64,000 nucleotides of DNA, taken from NCBI RefSeq assembly GCF_027557445.1, contig NZ_CP106841.1, forward strand, positions 1,598,001 to 1,662,000. The letters are read 5' to 3'. This document shows, piece by piece, positions 38,078 through 47,914 of this stretch (position 1 is its first letter; every line of letters begins with the position of its first letter). Below the pieces are notes generated by a model, which searched no databases, was not told where the DNA came from, and saw nothing but the letters and a program-made list of their open reading frames with translations. Both the position numbers and the translations under genes were made by a program. The stretch is from Paenalcaligenes faecalis (lineage in GTDB: Bacteria; Pseudomonadota; Gammaproteobacteria; Burkholderiales; Burkholderiaceae_B).

Positions 38078-39439
38078 ATGAGCCAATCTGACATCGATAC
38101 CCTTTCTGCCCAAGACGCTCCTGAATTTGCCCCCGCTCAGTTTGTGCGTTGGTTTCGAGAGGTGGCGCCTTATGTACATCGCTTTAGAGGCAAAACCTTT
38201 GTGATTGCTTTTGGTGGTGAACTCGTCAGGGACGGAATGCTAAGCACACTAATCCCTGATCTTTCGTTAATGTCTGCACTAGGCATTAAACTAGTATTAA
38301 TCCATGGCTCCAGACCCCAAGTTAATGAACAACTACGTGTCAAGGGCCATGACATGCGTTTTGGTCGGCGTAATGAACCAACCAGTGCTGCAGCATTAGA
38401 GTGTGCCAAAGAGGCAGCGGGTGAAATCCGTCTCGATATTGAGGCGGCGTTTAGTCAAGGCTTACCAAACACGCCGATGTCACATGCTCAAATTCGTGTG
38501 ATTTCAGGTAACTTTGTTACAGCTCGTCCCATGGGAGTCATAGATGGAGTGGACTACAAACATGCGGGCGCTGTACGCAAAATTGATACGAACTCTATTC
38601 TACGTTCTTTAGAGCACGAAGCCATTGTACTGCTATCCCCCTTAGGTTTTTCACCAACAGGTGAAGCATTTAATCTGGCCATGGAAGAGCTTGCCCTAAA
38701 TACAGCCGTAGCCATACGTGCAGAAAAACTAATTTATCTCACTCCAAACGGCATCGCTACCAAAGACCTAGGGGCGGAAATAGCTGGTGAACTAGCCCGT
38801 ATTGAGGCAGATAAGCTGCTTAGCGCAGGCCAGCTTGATGATGACTCTACTGTATTTTTAGAGTCAGCCTCTCAAGCCGTAAAACGTGGCGTACCCCGAG
38901 CTCATTTGGTTCCTTACCCCCAAGACGGCGGGGTCTTGCTTGAGATCTTCACCCATGACGGTGTAGGCACTATGGTCGTAGAAGACAAACTGGATGATTT
39001 GCGACCTGCAACCTTAGATGATGTAGGGGCTATTCTCCAACTGATAGAGCCGCTCGAAGCAGACGGGACCTTAGTGCCGCGTGGGCGTGCCGTTGTAGAG
39101 CGTGAGGTAGAACGTTTTACCGTATTAGAACATGACGGCATTATCTATGGTTGTGTTTCCATTACCCCATACTTAAGTGAAAACATGGTCGAAATGGCCT
39201 GTTTAATTGTGCAATCTGAATGGCAAGGTGAAGGTGAAGGCGAACTATTACTGCGTCACGCAGAAAGCCGTGCCAAAACCTTGGGTGCCACCCATCTTTT
39301 TGTCTTAACTACTCGTACCTCTCATTGGTTTATCAAACGTGGTTTTATGCAAGGCTCTGTGTCTAATCTACCAAAAGAAAAGCAAGCACAATACAATCGC
39401 TCACGCAACAGCTTAGTTTTTATTAAGAAGCTAAAATAA
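38078..39439 (+). CDS. argA: N-acetylglutamate synthase (ArgA)
   Basis: A 453-residue enzyme that makes N-acetylglutamate from glutamate and acetyl-CoA, the first step of arginine synthesis. It has an N-terminal amino-acid kinase-like domain (FVIAFGGELV..., ALGIKLVLIHGSRPQVNEQL) and a C-terminal GNAT acetyltransferase domain (about residues 310-453, MACLIVQSEWQGEGEGELLLRHAESRAKTLGATHLFVLT). This bifunctional-looking layout is ArgA of gamma/beta-proteobacteria, which is arginine-inhibited. Start ATG at 38078; no clear ribosome site, so translation may be modest. Confidence 0.95.
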   Translation: MSQSDIDTLSAQDAPEFAPAQFVRWFREVAPYVHRFRGKTFVIAFGGELVRDGMLSTLIPDLSLMSALGIKLVLIHGSRPQVNEQLRVKGHDMRFGRRNEPTSAAALECAKEAAGEIRLDIEAAFSQGLPNTPMSHAQIRVISGNFVTARPMGVIDGVDYKHAGAVRKIDTNSILRSLEHEAIVLLSPLGFSPTGEAFNLAMEELALNTAVAIRAEKLIYLTPNGIATKDLGAEIAGELARIEADKLLSAGQLDDDSTVFLESASQAVKRGVPRAHLVPYPQDGGVLLEIFTHDGVGTMVVEDKLDDLRPATLDDVGAILQLIEPLEADGTLVPRGRAVVEREVERFTVLEHDGIIYGCVSITPYLSENMVEMACLIVQSEWQGEGEGELLLRHAESRAKTLGATHLFVLTTRTSHWFIKRGFMQGSVSNLPKEKQAQYNRSRNSLVFIKKLK

Positions 39440-39530
39440 ACCGTATACACATATCATTTACGCGGTTTGCTAGGGCACTCCGCGACTCCCTATTACAATG
39501 GGATCGATAATTTATTTATAAAGGTGTTAT

Positions 39531-39803
39531 ATGTCCAGAATGGTGCAGTGTATAAAACTAAAAACGCAAGCCCCAGGCTTAGAGTTTCCTCCTTACCCGG
39601 GTGATCTAGGGGTGAAAATCTGGCAGTCCATTTCACAAGAAGCTTGGGCTAATTGGATCCAAATTCAAACGCGTATTGTGAATGAGAACCGTTTGAATTT
39701 AGCTGACGCACGTGCTCGAAAATATTTAACCGAGCAAATGCAACGTTACTTATTCGAAGACCAAGAGGTCGATGCTCACGGGTATGTGCCCCCTACCGAA
39801 TAA
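39531..39803 (+). CDS. yggX: Fe(II) trafficking/oxidative damage protection protein
   Basis: A 90-residue YggX family protein: start [31 protein letters not shown] with the conserved Cys7, then [37 protein letters not shown]. It protects Fe-S clusters and moves iron. Single gene with an AAAGGTG site; the terminator that follows ends it and phoU. Confidence 0.95.
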   Translation: MSRMVQCIKLKTQAPGLEFPPYPGDLGVKIWQSISQEAWANWIQIQTRIVNENRLNLADARARKYLTEQMQRYLFEDQEVDAHGYVPPTE

Positions 39804-39812
39804 GCCACGCAT

Positions 39813-39846
39813 ACAACAAAGCCGCTCATTAAAGCGGCTTTGTTGT
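39813..39846. terminator. bidirectional terminator
   Basis: ACAACAAAGCCGCT pairs perfectly with AGCGGCTTTGTTGT around a 6-nt loop. Lies between the convergent yggX and phoU genes. Confidence 0.85.
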
Positions 39847-39865
39847 TTAGCGATTACAGCACGTG

Positions 39866-40585
39866 TTAATCATCAAAATCCACGTCTTCACCTAGGGCCG
39901 TACGCACTGTGTTTTTCATGCCTGTGTGACGTACATCATCACCACGAACCATGTAAATAACACGTTCCGCCATGTTTTTAGCATGATCGCCCATACGCTC
40001 TAGAGCCCGTGCAATAAAGATTAAATCAATAGAGCGGGAAATAGTACGAGGATCTTCAATCATATACGTAATAATATGACGCAAAGAGCCTTTCCACTCT
40101 TTGTCCACGTCTTTATCTTTACGCACTACATCCGCTGCCAACACCATATCCTGACGAGCAAAAGCATCTAAAGACTGATGAATCATTGAGACCACTGAAT
40201 TACTCATGTGACGTAGCTCAACCACAGGCTCGTATCCGGTATCCGCCTCGTATAAGCGACGTGCCATTTTAGCAATGCGCTCTGCTTCATCACCACAACG
40301 CTCTAAGTCTGTCAGCATTTTGGAGATAGAGAGCAACAGGCGTAAATCAATCGCCGTAGGCTGATTACGAGCAATGATATACGTAATACGCTCATCAATA
40401 TCGACCTCAAGGCTATTAACCTCTTTTTCGCGTTCACGGACGAGGTCAACTAAGGACAGGTCACCGCTAAATAAAGCCTCCATGGCTTGTTCAACCATAG
40501 ACTCCACCACACCACCCATTTGTAAAAACAAAGAGCGAGTGGCTTCGAGGTCGGAATGGAACTGTTTGTTAGTGTGTTCGATCAT
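39866..40585 (-). CDS. phoU: phosphate signalling protein PhoU
   Basis: A 239-residue, all-helical protein made of two similar three-helix bundles (about residues 1-115 and 116-220). The conserved metal-binding motifs E/DxxxD appear in the first (DLERCGDEAERIAKMARRLY) and second repeat (ARALERMGDHAKNMAERVIYM). It damps PhoR/PhoB signalling with the Pst transporter. The pstSCAB genes usually beside it are absent from this window; it follows rpiA with a 68-bp gap, and no Pho box was seen. Confidence 0.95.
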   Translation of the reverse strand: MIEHTNKQFHSDLEATRSLFLQMGGVVESMVEQAMEALFSGDLSLVDLVREREKEVNSLEVDIDERITYIIARNQPTAIDLRLLLSISKMLTDLERCGDEAERIAKMARRLYEADTGYEPVVELRHMSNSVVSMIHQSLDAFARQDMVLAADVVRKDKDVDKEWKGSLRHIITYMIEDPRTISRSIDLIFIARALERMGDHAKNMAERVIYMVRGDDVRHTGMKNTVRTALGEDVDFDD

Positions 40586-40653
40586 AAAAACCTATGCGCG
40601 CGCAGAAAAATAACAAGAATAGAGAGAGGCTAGTACAACAATATACTATGCCA

Positions 40654-41325
40654 TTATGACATAGTTGTTACACCATTTTGCGTAGCAACCAAGGCTACAC
40701 TGGCCCCTGTTAAGGCGAATAAACCACAACACACCACACCAGGAATGTCATTGATTTTTGACTCAAATTGGGCTGGCTCTGTTATAGCTAGCCCATGCAC
40801 ATCAATAATGTCATTACCATTATCTGTGACAAAATCTGCACGCCATTTTACCGTACCACCTAGCTGCTCTAGGCGACGTGTAACGGACTGACGAGCCATT
40901 GGAATGACTTCGATAGGCAGCGGAAAAGCACCTAACTGCTGTACGACTTTAGAGTCATCCACAATACATAAAAAATGCTGAGCAACCGAAGCGACAATTT
41001 TCTCACGAGTCAACGCCCCACCGCCACCTTTGGTCATATTTAGTTGGCCATCAATTTCATCCGCCCCATCAATATACCAATCCATACTTTGAATTTGGTT
41101 TAAGTCCAAGACCTCTATGCCATGCTGCTGCAAACGTAAGGTAGAACGTTCAGAGCTAGAGGCTGCAGCTTTAAATGCCCCTTTATGTTGTGCCAAAGCA
41201 TCTATAAACATATCTACGGTTGAGCCCGTACCAATCCCGAGGATTGTGTCAGCAGACAATTTAGGAAGAATAAAGTCAATCGCTGCAGCAGCGACCTGTT
41301 GTTTAAGTTGGTCTTGTGTGTACAT
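40654..41325 (-). CDS. rpiA: ribose-5-phosphate isomerase A
   Basis: A 223-residue RpiA that interconverts ribose-5-phosphate and ribulose-5-phosphate. Motifs: GIGTGSTVDMF, DGADEID and the catalytic KGGGGALTREK. The frame is open to 41439, but that would overlap the ArsC-like gene and add 38 unrelated residues, and family members begin at MYTQDQLKQQ; hence the start at 41325. There is no strong ribosome site. It begins 13 bp after the ArsC-like gene. Confidence 0.95.
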   Translation of the reverse strand: MYTQDQLKQQVAAAAIDFILPKLSADTILGIGTGSTVDMFIDALAQHKGAFKAAASSSERSTLRLQQHGIEVLDLNQIQSMDWYIDGADEIDGQLNMTKGGGGALTREKIVASVAQHFLCIVDDSKVVQQLGAFPLPIEVIPMARQSVTRRLEQLGGTVKWRADFVTDNGNDIIDVHGLAITEPAQFESKINDIPGVVCCGLFALTGASVALVATQNGVTTMS

Positions 41326-41338
41326 AATAAAAAATAAG

Positions 41339-41692
41339 TTAGGCAAAGCGCTGGGTAAAGAGGTCGGGTTTGAATCCAACCGAGACGGCCTGATCATCAA
41401 CGGCGACGGGTCTACGCACCAATGTGGGAAAATCCGCAATTAATTGTAGCCAATCTTGATCACGTTCAGGTGTTTTACGCTCCTCAGGCAAATTCCTCCA
41501 GGTCGGGGAAGCCCGATTAACAAGCTTAGCCCATCCACCTAGCTGCTCAGACCACTGCAATAATAAGTCAGCACTAACCGGCTGATCTCTATAATCAACA
41601 AATTGATGTGCTACTTGATGCTCATCAAGCCACTGAATGGCTTTTTTACAGGTACTGCAATTTTTTAAACCGTAAATCATTAACATAATCAT
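41339..41692 (-). CDS. ArsC/YffB family thioredoxin-fold protein
   Basis: A 117-residue ArsC-like reductase. The active region is GLKNCSTCKKAIQWLDEH, with two cysteines in CxxC, followed by FVDYRDQPVS and the Arg segment VRRPVAVDD. It is YffB/Spx-like and not the arsenate reductase proper; no arsenic genes are near. The likely start is one of three closely spaced Met codons; 41692 is the first. It heads the unit with rpiA. Confidence 0.85.
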   Translation of the reverse strand: MIMLMIYGLKNCSTCKKAIQWLDEHQVAHQFVDYRDQPVSADLLLQWSEQLGGWAKLVNRASPTWRNLPEERKTPERDQDWLQLIADFPTLVRRPVAVDDQAVSVGFKPDLFTQRFA

Positions 41693-41719
41693 AAAAACAG
41701 CCGCTTAACGCGGCTGCTT
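41693..41719 (-). terminator. terminator of the pot operon
   Basis: Minus strand: CAGCCGC (rc at 41710-41716) pairs with GCGGCTG (41698-41704) followed by TTTTTATG, which ends at the ArsC-like start codon. Ends the potFGHI transcript. Confidence 0.8.
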
Positions 41720-41723
41720 TACA

Positions 41724-42524
41724 TTAAGAGTTATCTTTTTGTAGACGACTTGCCACAATCACAACAAGTCCTACACCGAAAATAAATAACGTCGCTAAAG
41801 CATTGATCTCTGGCTTTAAACCCAATCGCACCCTAGAAAACACCTCTACGGGCAACGTGGTATAACCCGGCCCAGATAAAAACGAAGCAATCACCACATC
41901 GTCTAAGGATAGCGTAAAAGCCAACAGCCACGCTGCCATTAATGCAGGCATAATTAAAGGCAAGGTAATGCTAAAGAAGACCTTAATGGGTGTAGCTCCA
42001 AGATCTAAAGCGGCCTCTTCGTAGGACTTATCAAAGTCACGTATTCGTGCCTGAATCACTACGGCAACATAAGCCACACACAACACGACATGCCCAACCC
42101 AAATGGTAAAAATACCATCATTATCCCCTGGCCAACCAATCACGTTCGACAACTCGACGAACATCAAGAGTAACGAGATCCCTAGCACCACCTCTGGAAT
42201 GACCAATGGCGCACTAATCAGACCTGCATACAAGGTAAAGCCTCTAAATTTGCCCATACGCGACAAAACATAAGCCGCCCACGTCCCAATCACAACGGAT
42301 GCGGTGGCGGTCATTGCGGCAATTAAAAATGATAATTTAGCTGCATTTAACAACACTTGATCAGCAAAAAGGGATTTGTACCATTTTAGCGAAAAACCAG
42401 ACCACGAGGTCATAATGGCAGATTCATTAAAAGAAAACACCACTAAAAACACGATCGGCAAATACAAAAAACCAAAACCAATAAAGAGGCTTAGCGCGCG
42501 CCAATAAGGATTTGTTTTTAACAT
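41724..42524 (-). CDS. potI: putrescine ABC transporter permease PotI
   Basis: A 266-residue permease with six helices; belongs to the PotC/PotI group (LSLFIGFGFLYLPIVFLVVFSFNESAIMTSWSGFSLKWYKSLFAD start), with EAA motif SYEEAALDLGATPIKVFFSITLPLIMPALMAA. It pairs with PotH. Last gene of the operon; starts 3 bp after potH. Confidence 0.93.
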   Translation of the reverse strand: MLKTNPYWRALSLFIGFGFLYLPIVFLVVFSFNESAIMTSWSGFSLKWYKSLFADQVLLNAAKLSFLIAAMTATASVVIGTWAAYVLSRMGKFRGFTLYAGLISAPLVIPEVVLGISLLLMFVELSNVIGWPGDNDGIFTIWVGHVVLCVAYVAVVIQARIRDFDKSYEEAALDLGATPIKVFFSITLPLIMPALMAAWLLAFTLSLDDVVIASFLSGPGYTTLPVEVFSRVRLGLKPEINALATLFIFGVGLVVIVASRLQKDNS

Positions 42525-42527
42525 CGT

Positions 42528-43442
42528 TTATCCCTTTTTCTCTGCATGTAAGTGCTTGACCTGACTGTGCTGAAAGAAAATCAACGGCACAATTAACAAC
42601 AACACCATTACGCACGTTACAGCTGCTGCCATAGGCCAATCGGAGTTATTAAAGAACTCACCCCACATTACACGCCCCATCATTAAGGTGTTTGCTCCAC
42701 CCAGCATTTCAGGCACAACGTACTCGCCCACCGCCGGAATAAACACCAGCATAGACCCAGAAATAATGCCCGGCATAGACAAAGGCAAGGTCACTTTCCT
42801 AAAGGCCGTAAAAGGTCGAGCACCTAAGTCATAGGCAGCCTCTAGCAGCCGCGTATCTAGTTTTACTAAACTGGCATATAAGGGGAGGATGAAAAAAGGT
42901 AAGTAGGCATATACCAAACCTATATAAACCGCCAAGTCTGTTCTATAGATTTCTAAAGGTGCATCCGTAACACCTGCCCACATCAATAGAGAGTTCAATA
43001 CCCCATCATTGCGCAAAATACCGACCCACGCGTACACGCGCAATAACAATGAAGTCCAAAAAGGCAAAATCACAGCCAAGAGCAAGTAGTTACGTATGCG
43101 TGGGTTAGAGCGAGCAATGTAATACGCCATGGGATAACCAACCAACACGCATAATAACGTGGTGATCAACGCCATTTTCACCGAGCTCAGATACGTTGCT
43201 AAATACAAATTATCACTAAACAATAAGATGTAGCCACGTAAATGGAGCGACCAATTTAAGGTCTCCTCTTTAAACTCGATCAAAGGCGTATAAGGAGGCA
43301 CTCCAAATTGCAAATCCGCAAAGCTAATCTTTAAGACCAGCAAAAATGGGATAAACAAGAAAATGAATAGCCAAGCAAAAGGGGCTGCAATAATCAGACT
43401 GCGCCCCGACGGTTTTAATGCAGAAAAATTGAGCTTTTTCAT
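42528..43442 (-). CDS. potH: putrescine ABC transporter permease PotH
   Basis: A 304-residue permease with six membrane helices. Family features are PFAWLFIFLFIPFLLVLKISFADLQFGVPPYTPL and the EAA loop LEAAYDLGARPFTAFRKVTLPLSMPGIISGSMLVFIPAVGEYVVPEMLGG. Overlaps potG by 4 bp (ATGA). Confidence 0.94.
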   Translation of the reverse strand: MKKLNFSALKPSGRSLIIAAPFAWLFIFLFIPFLLVLKISFADLQFGVPPYTPLIEFKEETLNWSLHLRGYILLFSDNLYLATYLSSVKMALITTLLCVLVGYPMAYYIARSNPRIRNYLLLAVILPFWTSLLLRVYAWVGILRNDGVLNSLLMWAGVTDAPLEIYRTDLAVYIGLVYAYLPFFILPLYASLVKLDTRLLEAAYDLGARPFTAFRKVTLPLSMPGIISGSMLVFIPAVGEYVVPEMLGGANTLMMGRVMWGEFFNNSDWPMAAAVTCVMVLLLIVPLIFFQHSQVKHLHAEKKG

Positions 43443-44569
43443 GAGGCTAATACCGTTGCACTATCGTCCGACCAAGACACATATACTTCGTCCTCAACCT
43501 CTGGAGCATCGGCCTGAGTTAAGAACAGACTGGGCATATTGGCTTCCATCAACATGCCGCTATCAAGCCTAATCTGATAGCGCACATAACTTCCCATCCA
43601 CGCCACATGCGTCACCTGGCCTCGCCCCCAGTTGCTATCTTGGGCTGGTTTTTGATGACTTACCTGAATGTGCTCGGGACGAACAGAAACATGGACCTCC
43701 ATGCCCAAGGGTTCGCTAATCCCATGATTGACATGCAAATGACTGGGAAGATCCTCGCTTTGAATTTCCACATGGTCAGACTCATCAATCACAATTTCGC
43801 CTGTAAATAAATTCGTTGAGCCAATAAAACTAGCAACAAAACGTGAGTTAGGGAAAGTGTAAACATCATAAGGCGTACCACATTGCTCGATCTGTCCAGC
43901 GGTCATGACAGCGATACGATCTGCCATCGTCATGGCTTCTTCTTGATCGTGCGTCACCATAATGCACGTCACACCCACCTGCTCTAGAATCTTAACGAGT
44001 TCCACCTGCGTTTTCTGACGAATCTGCTTATCTAAAGCCGACATAGGCTCATCCAGTAGCAGCAGTTTTGGACGTTTAACCAAACTGCGCGCTAAAGCCA
44101 CACGTTGCTGTTGTCCACCAGACAACTGGCTAGGCTTACGACGAGAAAACCCAGCCATTTGTACCAAGTCTAAGGCCTCAAAAACGCGCTCATGAATCTC
44201 ATTAGCGGCGACGCCCTCTTGCTTGAGACCAAAAGCCACATTAGCCTCTACGCTCATGTGCGGGAAAAGCGCATAGGATTGAAACATCATATTGACTGGC
44301 CGCTTATACGGCGGCAAGTCTGTAATGTCTTCGTTATCCAAGTAAATACGCCCTGAGGTTGCCTCTTCAAAACCTGCCAACATACGCAACAACGTGGATT
44401 TACCACAACCAGAACTGCCTAATAGCGCAAAGAACTCGTGACGTCGCACCGACAGGTCAACTGACTTAACGGCAACGGTATCCCCAAAAATCTTCACTAT
44501 ATTTTCAACACGGACGAACTCGTCCTCAACGCCGGCCCATGACGAACCTGCAGAGCGATTTTCTACCAT
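43439..44569 (-). CDS. potG: putrescine ABC transporter ATPase PotG
   Basis: A 376-residue ATPase with Walker [17 protein letters not shown], signature [15 protein letters not shown], Walker [13 protein letters not shown] and His switch VTHDQEEAM, followed by the TOBE domain (about 285-376). The full-length C-terminal regulatory domain is present, unlike the short cysA of this window. Starts 32 bp after potF. Confidence 0.94.
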   Translation of the reverse strand: MVENRSAGSSWAGVEDEFVRVENIVKIFGDTVAVKSVDLSVRRHEFFALLGSSGCGKSTLLRMLAGFEEATSGRIYLDNEDITDLPPYKRPVNMMFQSYALFPHMSVEANVAFGLKQEGVAANEIHERVFEALDLVQMAGFSRRKPSQLSGGQQQRVALARSLVKRPKLLLLDEPMSALDKQIRQKTQVELVKILEQVGVTCIMVTHDQEEAMTMADRIAVMTAGQIEQCGTPYDVYTFPNSRFVASFIGSTNLFTGEIVIDESDHVEIQSEDLPSHLHVNHGISEPLGMEVHVSVRPEHIQVSHQKPAQDSNWGRGQVTHVAWMGSYVRYQIRLDSGMLMEANMPSLFLTQADAPEVEDEVYVSWSDDSATVLAS

Positions 44570-44601
44570 TTTTTATCCTTAAGGTTTAATGCGCTATGAC
44601 A

Positions 44602-45705
44602 TTAACGACCAGATTTAAGCTCAGACCACATACGAGTTTGTAAACGTTGTATGGCCAAGGGCTGTGGCTTAATCACAAATAAGGTTTTAGCAACGTCTGC
44701 TGGAGGGTAAATCATCGGATTAGTTGCAACCTCTGGCATAACGAACTCTCGCGCCGATTTATTCGCATTGGGAAAGAACATGGTGTTGGTGATTGCCGCA
44801 TGTACTTTTGGTGTCTCAATGTAGTTGATGAAATGGTGCGCCGCGTCTACATGAGCTGCACTTTTTGGAATCGCCATCGTATCAAACCACACAGGAGCCC
44901 CGCCATCCGGAATGTAGTAGTCTACCTTGTAGTCTTTTTTAACCTCTCTGGCTCGGTGTGCCGAAATCATCACATCACCCGAGAACCCATACACCATACA
45001 TAAGTCACCCGCAGCCAGTTCATCGATATAGCCCGAGGAGCTAAACTGACGGATAAAGGGACGAATTGTTTTTAATAGTGCGAGGGCTTCTTTGTAATCC
45101 TCTGGGTCTGAACTGTTTGGGTCTTTACCTATGTAATGTAAGACCGCCGGAAAAACCTGCGCGGCCTCATCCAGCATAGAAATACCACAGCCTTTAAGCT
45201 TTTCAGCATTTTCAGGCTTAAACAACATATCCCAATCACCTAGCTTTACGTCCTCACCCATGATCTTTTTAACCTGAGTGACGTTGTAACCCAATCCATT
45301 CGTGCCATAGCCCCACGGAATCAAGTACTCATTTCCTGGGTCCACATCCGCCAACACAGCCATGATATCGGGATCAAGATGCTCCCAATTAGGGATCTTG
45401 GATTTATCTAATTTTTGGAATAACCCACCCTCAATTTGACGCGCCGCATAATGTGTAGAAGGCACCACCACGTCATAACCAGATTTACCGGTCAATAGCT
45501 TGGCCTGCAACGTGTCGTTGCTGTCAAAGGTGTCATAACGCACTTTGATACCCGAAGCCTCTTCGAAGCCAGACAAGGTATCTGGGGCGGTATATTCAGC
45601 CCAGTTATAAACGTTAACAACGTTTTCTTGTGCTTGAGCAGTAGAAAAAGCAGCAGTGATCACTGCCCCCAAAAAAAGATGTTTGGCTAAGCCGAAGTTC
45701 ATCAT
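44602..45705 (-). CDS. potF: putrescine-binding periplasmic protein
   Basis: A 367-residue binding protein with Sec signal (cleavage near residue 25, AQA). Family pattern: VNVYNWAEYTAPDTLSGFEEASGIKVRYDTFDSNDTLQAKLLTGKSGYDVVVPSTHYAARQIEGGLFQKLDKSKIPN, and AHHFINYIETPKVHAAI. It could also bind spermidine. The frame opens at 45777, but the ATG at 45703-45705 has an AAAGGGG ribosome site 6 nt upstream (45712-45718). First gene of potFGHI. Confidence 0.94.
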   Translation of the reverse strand: MMNFGLAKHLFLGAVITAAFSTAQAQENVVNVYNWAEYTAPDTLSGFEEASGIKVRYDTFDSNDTLQAKLLTGKSGYDVVVPSTHYAARQIEGGLFQKLDKSKIPNWEHLDPDIMAVLADVDPGNEYLIPWGYGTNGLGYNVTQVKKIMGEDVKLGDWDMLFKPENAEKLKGCGISMLDEAAQVFPAVLHYIGKDPNSSDPEDYKEALALLKTIRPFIRQFSSSGYIDELAAGDLCMVYGFSGDVMISAHRAREVKKDYKVDYYIPDGGAPVWFDTMAIPKSAAHVDAAHHFINYIETPKVHAAITNTMFFPNANKSAREFVMPEVATNPMIYPPADVAKTLFVIKPQPLAIQRLQTRMWSELKSGR

Positions 45706-45792
45706 CTTGAACCCCTTTAAATAAAACATGGGAAACCAAAAGGCGAGTATATGCCGGGGAGAGCCCCGTTCAATCAAAACGTAAAAATGGAA

Positions 45793-46491
45793 CTAGGTTT
45801 TAATGAGTTGTTGATAAGCGAGTGCAAACTGCTCGTACCACTGTAGGCCATCTAGGCCTTGCACCTTAATCAAAGAGCGACGCAAACGTAACAGATTGTT
45901 TTTTCGCTGTTTAGCATCTACAACATCACGTATTTTCGCTCGATCAAAATCAATCAGATAAATACGTTTTTGTGTATCCATTAAGACATTAAAGACATTT
46001 AAGTCTGCATGCCATACACCGGCATCATGCATTTGTTTAACAGCGAATGCAACGGCTTTTGGATCACATTGATCCAACTGATGAGCAATAGGAAAGGCCT
46101 CTGGGATACGCGCCACAATGATGGCGGCCTTATAGCCTAAAAACACACGCTGCCACCACGCAGCCAAGGGAGCAGGAACGGCTAACCCCGCGTTGCTCAA
46201 ATGCAACAAAACAGCGTACTCAGCCCAAGATCGTGTTTGCTCTGCACCCGTCCAAAAATAATACTGACGAATCAATTTTGCAATTAAACCGCCACGACGA
46301 TAATGGCGCAACACGGCCTGTTGTCCCTGATACTCAATAAACCACGCTGCATTTCGCCCCCCTTGGGTTACTGGTTGCGCGGCTAAATGGATATTTTCAG
46401 GATCAAACAATAAGGAATTGGGTTCGGTCGTAAAGTTTGGATTATAGCGAATGCCATCGGCATCCACTGTAAGCACAGAGGAATTTGACAT
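45793..46491 (-). CDS. kdkA: 3-deoxy-D-manno-octulosonic acid (Kdo) kinase
   Basis: A 232-residue kinase-fold protein that phosphorylates the Kdo residue of the LPS inner core. The RIO/lipopolysaccharide kinase features are: RHYRRGGLIAKLI, the catalytic loop VWHADLNVFNVLMD and the metal-binding LIDFDRAKI. It lies 30 bp downstream of radA, a common betaproteobacterial pairing. Another LPS core gene away from the msbA/GT cluster. Confidence 0.9.
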   Translation of the reverse strand: MSNSSVLTVDADGIRYNPNFTTEPNSLLFDPENIHLAAQPVTQGGRNAAWFIEYQGQQAVLRHYRRGGLIAKLIRQYYFWTGAEQTRSWAEYAVLLHLSNAGLAVPAPLAAWWQRVFLGYKAAIIVARIPEAFPIAHQLDQCDPKAVAFAVKQMHDAGVWHADLNVFNVLMDTQKRIYLIDFDRAKIRDVVDAKQRKNNLLRLRRSLIKVQGLDGLQWYEQFALAYQQLIKT

Positions 46492-46521
46492 AATTTAGCC
46501 TAACGTATTTAGACCTAAATG

Positions 46522-47907
46522 TTAAGCCTGTAGCCTAGCCACAGCATCTTCGATACGGTCCACAGCCCAAATTTCTAAGCCTTCAATGGGTTGTTTGGGT
46601 GCATTTGCCTGAGGAATCAACGCAATGGAGAACCCCAATTTTGCCGCCTCTCTGAGACGCTCTTGGCCGCGTGGAGCAGGCCGAATCTCGCCAGCTAATC
46701 CGACCTCACCAAAAACAATCAGCCCTTTAGGTAAGGGGCGATTATTCAAGGACGACATAATAGCTAATAAAACAGCTAAGTCTGCTGCGGGCTCTGTGAT
46801 GCGTACCCCTCCCACCGCATTCACAAATACATCTTGATCATGCGTCACTATGCCGGCGTGACGATTCATGACAGCAAGCAACATGGATAAGCGTGCGCCC
46901 TCCAGGCCCACAGACAACCGTCTCGGATTTGGTACATGGGCTGTATCAACTAAGGCTTGAATTTCGACCAATAAAGGACGTGTACCCTCTTGGGTCGCCA
47001 TCACACAAGAGCCAGCTACTTGTTGCTGATGTCTAGATAAAAACAAAGCGGATGGATTGCTCACCCCACGCAAGCCTTTATCTGTCATAGCAAACACACC
47101 TAGCTCGTTTACAGCACCAAAACGATTTTTAAAGGCACGTACTAAGCGATAAGACGACTGACTATCGCCTTCGAAATACAAAACCGTATCGACTATATGC
47201 TCAAGAACACGGGGCCCAGCTAAGGAACCATCTTTGGTGACATGCCCAATCAATACCATCGCAATACCATGTTGTTTTGCGAGTCGGGTTAACTGAGCTG
47301 CACATTCTCGTACTTGCGACACTGATCCGGGCGCAGCACTAAGCTGTGATGAGTACAGAGTCTGAATCGAGTCAATAACCGCAACTTTAGGTTTACGCTC
47401 AAGTAATGTTTGGCTGATATGCTCAAGCTGAATTTCGGCCAATAGATCAACCCCAGCAGTCGGCAACTCTAGGCGTCGCGCACGTAACGCCACCTGCTCG
47501 GCTGACTCTTCGCCGGTTACATAAAGCACAGGCACCACAGTAGCAAGCGCAGACATAGCCTGCAGTAGCAAGGTGGATTTCCCAACCCCAGGGTCACCCC
47601 CGATCAAAATCACCCCACCATCCACCAATCCGCCCCCCAAAGCGCGATCTAACTCTGATAGCCCAGTAGGTTGCCTAGGAACCTCTCGGGCCTGAATATC
47701 AGACAAGCTCTGTACTGGACTGGCCCCAGCTAAGGATTCATACCGATTAACCACAGCAGTAGTAGCAGCGGGCTCAACCACTATTTCTTGCAATGTGTTC
47801 CACTGTTGGCATTGAGGACAGCGCCCCTCCCAACGCGGGCTATCTGCCCCGCACTCAGTACAGACAAAAGCGGTTTTTGCTTTTTTAGCGGTTTTACGTG
47901 TTGCCAT
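46522..47907 (-). CDS. radA: DNA repair protein RadA
   Basis: A 461-residue RadA/Sms protein that helps branch migration in recombination repair. N-terminal zinc finger with four cysteines (CTECG and CPQC), RecA-like ATPase with Walker A GGDPGVGKSTLL, the KNRFG motif (FKNRFGAVNELGVFAM), and a Lon-protease-like C-terminal domain (SVGLEGARLSMLLAVM). The frame opens further upstream (47946), overlapping the SDR gene; MATRKTAKKAK at 47907 fits family starts and leaves a 7-bp gap. Confidence 0.95.
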   Translation of the reverse strand: MATRKTAKKAKTAFVCTECGADSPRWEGRCPQCQQWNTLQEIVVEPAATTAVVNRYESLAGASPVQSLSDIQAREVPRQPTGLSELDRALGGGLVDGGVILIGGDPGVGKSTLLLQAMSALATVVPVLYVTGEESAEQVALRARRLELPTAGVDLLAEIQLEHISQTLLERKPKVAVIDSIQTLYSSQLSAAPGSVSQVRECAAQLTRLAKQHGIAMVLIGHVTKDGSLAGPRVLEHIVDTVLYFEGDSQSSYRLVRAFKNRFGAVNELGVFAMTDKGLRGVSNPSALFLSRHQQQVAGSCVMATQEGTRPLLVEIQALVDTAHVPNPRRLSVGLEGARLSMLLAVMNRHAGIVTHDQDVFVNAVGGVRITEPAADLAVLLAIMSSLNNRPLPKGLIVFGEVGLAGEIRPAPRGQERLREAAKLGFSIALIPQANAPKQPIEGLEIWAVDRIEDAVARLQA

Positions 47908-47914
47908 AGTGTTA

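Noticed and set aside
41326-41439. N-terminal extension of RpiA
   Set aside because: It would overlap the ArsC-like gene and does not match the family start.
45706-45777. N-terminal extension of PotF
   Set aside because: It would bury the signal peptide; the AAAGGGG site points to the inner ATG.
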